64,000 bases of DNA from positions 1 to 64,000 of the forward strand of contig CAYMEK010000017.1 in the NCBI GenBank assembly GCA_964389305.1, read 5' to 3'. Each line of letters opens with the position of its first letter. Position 1 is the first letter of the stretch. Under the pieces are notes generated by a model that was not told the origin of the DNA, searched no databases, and was given only the letters and a program-made list of their open reading frames with translations. Of the stretch, positions 61,390 to 64,000 are shown piece after piece. The stretch comes from CAYMEK01 sp964389305 (GTDB lineage: Bacteria > Spirochaetota > Spirochaetia > SZUA-6 > DRHE01). A program made the translations under genes and the position numbers.

Positions 61390-61998
61390 CTACTGGATGG
61401 ACTCCCGTGTTTCCCAGTTGTATTCCATTTCTTCCACGACAGCACCATGAACCCTTGATCCGGCGAGTTCGTTTACAACGTGAAGAGCAACGTCAATTCC
61501 AGCCGATATTCCTGCTGCAGTCAGTATCCTTTGTGAGGTTTGAACAAACCTCCTATCCGAAACGACCGTGGTGGTTGGTGATAGTTCCTTCAGGCGCTCA
61601 AAGGCACTGTGGTGGGTAGTCGCTTCGCAGCTCTCAAGTAGTCCTGCCTTCGCCAATAACAAGGCTCCAGTACAAACGGAGATCAACAGTTCGACTTTGT
61701 TAGCCTGATCGGCTATCCAGGAGAGAAGGCGGCCGTGCTTGATCAGTGGCCGTATTCCGTAGCCTCCTGGGACAATCAACACGTCAGCCTGTGGAGAGGT
61801 CTCTATTGTGTAGTGGGGCGTAAAGGTGAATCGGCCGCGGGCCTGAATCGGCCTTTCAATGATGCTCACAGAATAGACATAAAAGGGTGATGGAGTAACT
61901 GCTTCGCTTGCGACATTGAAGACCTCGTACGGGCCACAGAAATCCAGTACTTCAACGTCATCAAAGACAAGGATTGCTACGTTTCGGGGATAGTTCAT
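61390..61998 (-). CDS. DJ-1/PfpI-family protein
   Basis: A 202-residue protein with the class I glutamine-amidotransferase-like fold: NVAILVFDDVEVLDFCGPYEVF, ADVLIVPGGYGIRPLI (strand and glycine turn), and the nucleophile elbow LLISVCTGALLLAKAGLL with Cys at about 107, then ATTHHSAFERLKEL with the partner His. The ATG at 61998 has GGAGG six bases upstream, so the longer frame is not used. Such proteins are isonitrile hydratase-like or AraC-fused; this one has no DNA-binding part. Function unknown. Confidence 0.88.
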   Translation of the reverse strand: MNYPRNVAILVFDDVEVLDFCGPYEVFNVASEAVTPSPFYVYSVSIIERPIQARGRFTFTPHYTIETSPQADVLIVPGGYGIRPLIKHGRLLSWIADQANKVELLISVCTGALLLAKAGLLESCEATTHHSAFERLKELSPTTTVVSDRRFVQTSQRILTAAGISAGIDVALHVVNELAGSRVHGAVVEEMEYNWETRESIQ

Positions 61999-62188
61999 TG
62001 GTCCTCCTGGATCATGCTTTCCCGTCGATGCTTCGACGACTAAATGACATCGTCCTATCAGCACGAAAGCCAATCTGGACGAACGTCTCGGTTGCGTCCT
62101 GAGTTGCGAAGTGGTATGCTCTATAGACGCGCCACCCGGACGCTCAGGTAGTCGTCAGATGGTGCACTCTGAGAAAGCGGGCCGAAAG

Positions 62189-63232
62189 ATGATAGTCCGT
62201 GAGGCCAAGGAGATCGCAAGAGACTGGCTTGCCTCCGAAGGGGCCGCGCTGAGCGGCTTTTGCGGCGCCTTCTTCGCCGGTTCGGTGAATTGGATGGCGC
62301 CGGACGAGGTTTTCCCTCCGGGGTCGGATCTCGATATATTCATTATTGTCGACAGGGAAGACATCGGCACTCTGAGTACGAGGAAGTTCATCTATCGAGG
62401 AGTGGTGCTGGAACCTGCATACTACCCGCTCGAGGAATTTGAGAGTCCGGAAGCGGTGCTGAGCGATTACCGCGTCGCCTGTCACCTTACGGTTCCGAGC
62501 GTCATCTCCGATCCGCGTTCGGTTCTCGCCCGTATACAGCCTGTCGTTCTCGACGAATACGGCCGGCGGAAATGGATTCGGAAGCGATGCGATGCCGCGA
62601 GAGATTACATTACCCAGTTAATCGCGCTTGGACAAGGTGCCTCCTCGCCCTACGAGCTGTGGCTGGGGTGGGGATGTTTCAGCACCTTTGGGCCGCGGAT
62701 TGCGGCACTGGCCGATTTGCGAGCCCCGACCGCGAAACGGTCTCTCGTAGTGTCGAAGGAGGTCTTTGCGAAGTACGGTGAGCTGCCTATGCAGGAGCGC
62801 TTTCTGAGAATTCTCGGAGTCGAAACAATGCCTCTCGCGGAGGCACGCGTCTGCCTTGACGAATGCATCGCTGTCCTCGATCGAGCGATCGAATTCCACC
62901 GAACGCCGGGTGAGGGCGACAACTTTATCTCGAGCGCTTCGAGAGGGCTCCTCATCCGCGGCGTACACGAGATGTTCGAAGCCGGTTATCACCGCGAGGT
63001 GATCAACTTCATCGACATGGTGTTCTACATATCGCTGTCGGTGATCGTGACGGACGCCCCGGAGGGGGTGAGACGAGAGGTGGACGGGCTGTTTCGGCAG
63101 TATATGCTTCATCACGGGATCTCCCGAGAGGAGGAGCATCGAACGCGCATCGAGCTTGCCCGTACCTGGCTTGAGGAGCTGATGGCCTGCGCGGAGCGGA
63201 TCATCCTGGCAAACCCGTCTGCCTGGGACTGA
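62189..63232 (+). CDS. nucleotidyltransferase-fold protein
   Basis: About 347 residues. The N-terminal GAFFAGSVNWMAPDEVFPPGSDLDIFIIVD has the G-S (here AGS) and D-x-D (DLD) motifs of a DNA-polymerase-beta-like nucleotidyltransferase; the C-terminal half is helical. Such proteins are similar to aminoglycoside nucleotidyltransferase-like or MNT toxin-antitoxin enzymes, but no partner HEPN gene is adjacent. It is GC-rich, unlike its neighbours, and is the only plus-strand gene in this part. ATG 62189 follows GAAAG; two upstream in-frame ATGs (62111, 62159) are alternatives. Confidence 0.75.
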   Translation: MIVREAKEIARDWLASEGAALSGFCGAFFAGSVNWMAPDEVFPPGSDLDIFIIVDREDIGTLSTRKFIYRGVVLEPAYYPLEEFESPEAVLSDYRVACHLTVPSVISDPRSVLARIQPVVLDEYGRRKWIRKRCDAARDYITQLIALGQGASSPYELWLGWGCFSTFGPRIAALADLRAPTAKRSLVVSKEVFAKYGELPMQERFLRILGVETMPLAEARVCLDECIAVLDRAIEFHRTPGEGDNFISSASRGLLIRGVHEMFEAGYHREVINFIDMVFYISLSVIVTDAPEGVRREVDGLFRQYMLHHGISREEEHRTRIELARTWLEELMACAERIILANPSAWD

Positions 63233-63349
63233 GCCGAGACAATGTTTGGATTTGTCTTACTTAACCCCATATTTTGCTACCAGCAAAAATCGTGACAACA
63301 GCAGCAGTCTGCTCAATCCGGATGTTGGGCTGCATGATTACCAGAGTAG

Positions 63350-63979
63350 TCATGTAGCACCCTGTGGTTTTTTTGCTACAACTACTATCCAACCCTTCCT
63401 TGAATGATCGTCTATTATTATGTCAATATAGCCCGCATCTTCCAGGCGTTTTCGGTACTCGCTAGCAGTATTGATCTGTAGGAATTTTGCCCACTTGCTT
63501 TCTTTCTTCTCTGTTTTACTGTGCCTGTTCACAATCAATAGCACCCCGCCTGGCTTTAAGAGTCTCATAACTTCTTTAAAATCCTCGCTAAGATTAGGCC
63601 AGAACTCTAGTGTCTCGAAAGCCGTGACAGTATCAAACGTATTTTCCGAATACGGCAATTGTGAAACCGAACCGTGATTGATTTCAACGCTGCCACTTTC
63701 GATGAACCGCTTGTTGACCTTCCTCGCGAGCCTTACCATGTCAATAGAGTGATCTACGCCATACACTTTTCCTTCCGACGTTTTTTCTGCTAGAAGTCTT
63801 ATAGCGCCTCCACCGCCACAGCCAACGTCGAGAACAATTGAATTAGGCGAAATCAAAAGGTACGACAGTCCCCAATCATAGGCATCCTTATGACCAATAT
63901 TCATTAGGGCCCCAATCAATCTGCCAATTAAACCAGAAGGCTTGCGGCCTAGATCGATTAGTGTTTCATACAAATCCAT
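63350..63979 (-). CDS. class I SAM-dependent methyltransferase
   Basis: A 209-residue methyltransferase. Motif I is IVLDVGCGGGGAIRLLAEK, then GKVYGVDHSIDMVRLARK, VEINHGSVSQLPYSENTFDTVTAFETLEFWPNL and VMRLLKPGGVLLIVNRH. GGAG lies before the ATG at 63979. It is of the ubiquinone/sterol-methyltransferase-like type and shares the convergent 117-base gap with the nucleotidyltransferase gene. That gap holds a perfect 7-bp stem TTTTGCT / AGCAAAA (63272-63278 / 63282-63288) that might serve both genes. Confidence 0.92.
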   Translation of the reverse strand: MDLYETLIDLGRKPSGLIGRLIGALMNIGHKDAYDWGLSYLLISPNSIVLDVGCGGGGAIRLLAEKTSEGKVYGVDHSIDMVRLARKVNKRFIESGSVEINHGSVSQLPYSENTFDTVTAFETLEFWPNLSEDFKEVMRLLKPGGVLLIVNRHSKTEKKESKWAKFLQINTASEYRKRLEDAGYIDIIIDDHSRKGWIVVVAKKPQGAT

Positions 63980-64000
63980 ATCTCACTCCTTATAGCAAAA

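Noticed and set aside
63272..63288. Strong bidirectional terminator
   Set aside because: Only a 7-bp AT-rich stem with a 3-base loop and no clear T-run; kept only as a remark.
55831..63979. Chromosomal integron with attC sites
   Set aside because: RYYYAAC and GTTRRRY-like 7-mers were found (e.g. ACTTAAC and GTTGGGC after 63232) but not in consistent pairs with matching arms, and no integrase gene is in the window.

Overview
The window is most likely a piece of a spirochaete chromosome (Spirochaetaceae-like), called from features visible here: sugar-binding proteins whose signal peptides end in FA-GGQQE or FA-GGAEEE, many MalFG/Msm-type sugar importers without their own ATPase, and LacI regulators. 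Most of the sequence is GC-rich with tightly packed genes. Two blocks are visibly more AT-rich: the sugar locus at about 39.2-46.3 kb, and the mosaic region beyond about 55 kb. No rRNA, tRNA, CRISPR array, transposase or integrase was seen.

Layout. 1-4.1 kb: the end of an 8-oxoguanine-deaminase-like gene, a hybrid histidine kinase with a small membrane partner, a nitroreductase and a small membrane protein. 4.1-8.1 kb: a TPR-SLOG-class III cyclase gene followed 36 bp later by a gene for a histone H1-like tail fused to a TIR domain, with a divergent ComFB-domain gene; this is the best candidate for an undescribed nucleotide-signalling or defence module. 9.1-14 kb: sugar ABC importer plus LacI, with a promoter and twin operators. 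14.3-21.1 kb: six tightly coupled genes of the DUF4129/DUF4350/MoxR/DUF58 type, ending in an RDD-SpoIIM fusion. 21.1-26.4 kb: a 49-residue protein, an envelope lipoprotein, an M15 peptidase, a PadR/DUF1700/DUF4097 operon and a membrane-anchored AlgH-like protein.

26.6-39.2 kb is a plant beta-glycan locus: GH3 glycosidase, GH10 xylanase, a soluble LacI-fold histidine kinase, its response regulator, an importer and a GH94 phosphorylase. The polymer is cut outside the cytoplasm, oligosaccharides are imported and split by hydrolysis or phosphorolysis, and a cytoplasmic sugar-sensing two-component system probably controls it. 39.2-46.3 kb is a second sugar locus read towards it: LacI, binding protein, two permeases, Gfo/Idh oxidoreductase, TIM-barrel isomerase and a GATase-like protein. 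46.4-52.2 kb holds lysA, ada, a cellobiose 2-epimerase-like gene, ddl and a conserved hypothetical gene.

52.3-54.7 kb is a TetR-controlled ABC exporter with a clear promoter and operator. From 54.8 kb to the end are short, mostly minus-strand single genes (DUF362, DUF1810, five methyltransferases, an acetyltransferase, a DJ-1/PfpI protein, a nucleotidyltransferase), a kinase remnant with an in-frame stop and a GNAT/J-domain-like chimera. This looks like an accessory region built by repeated transfer.
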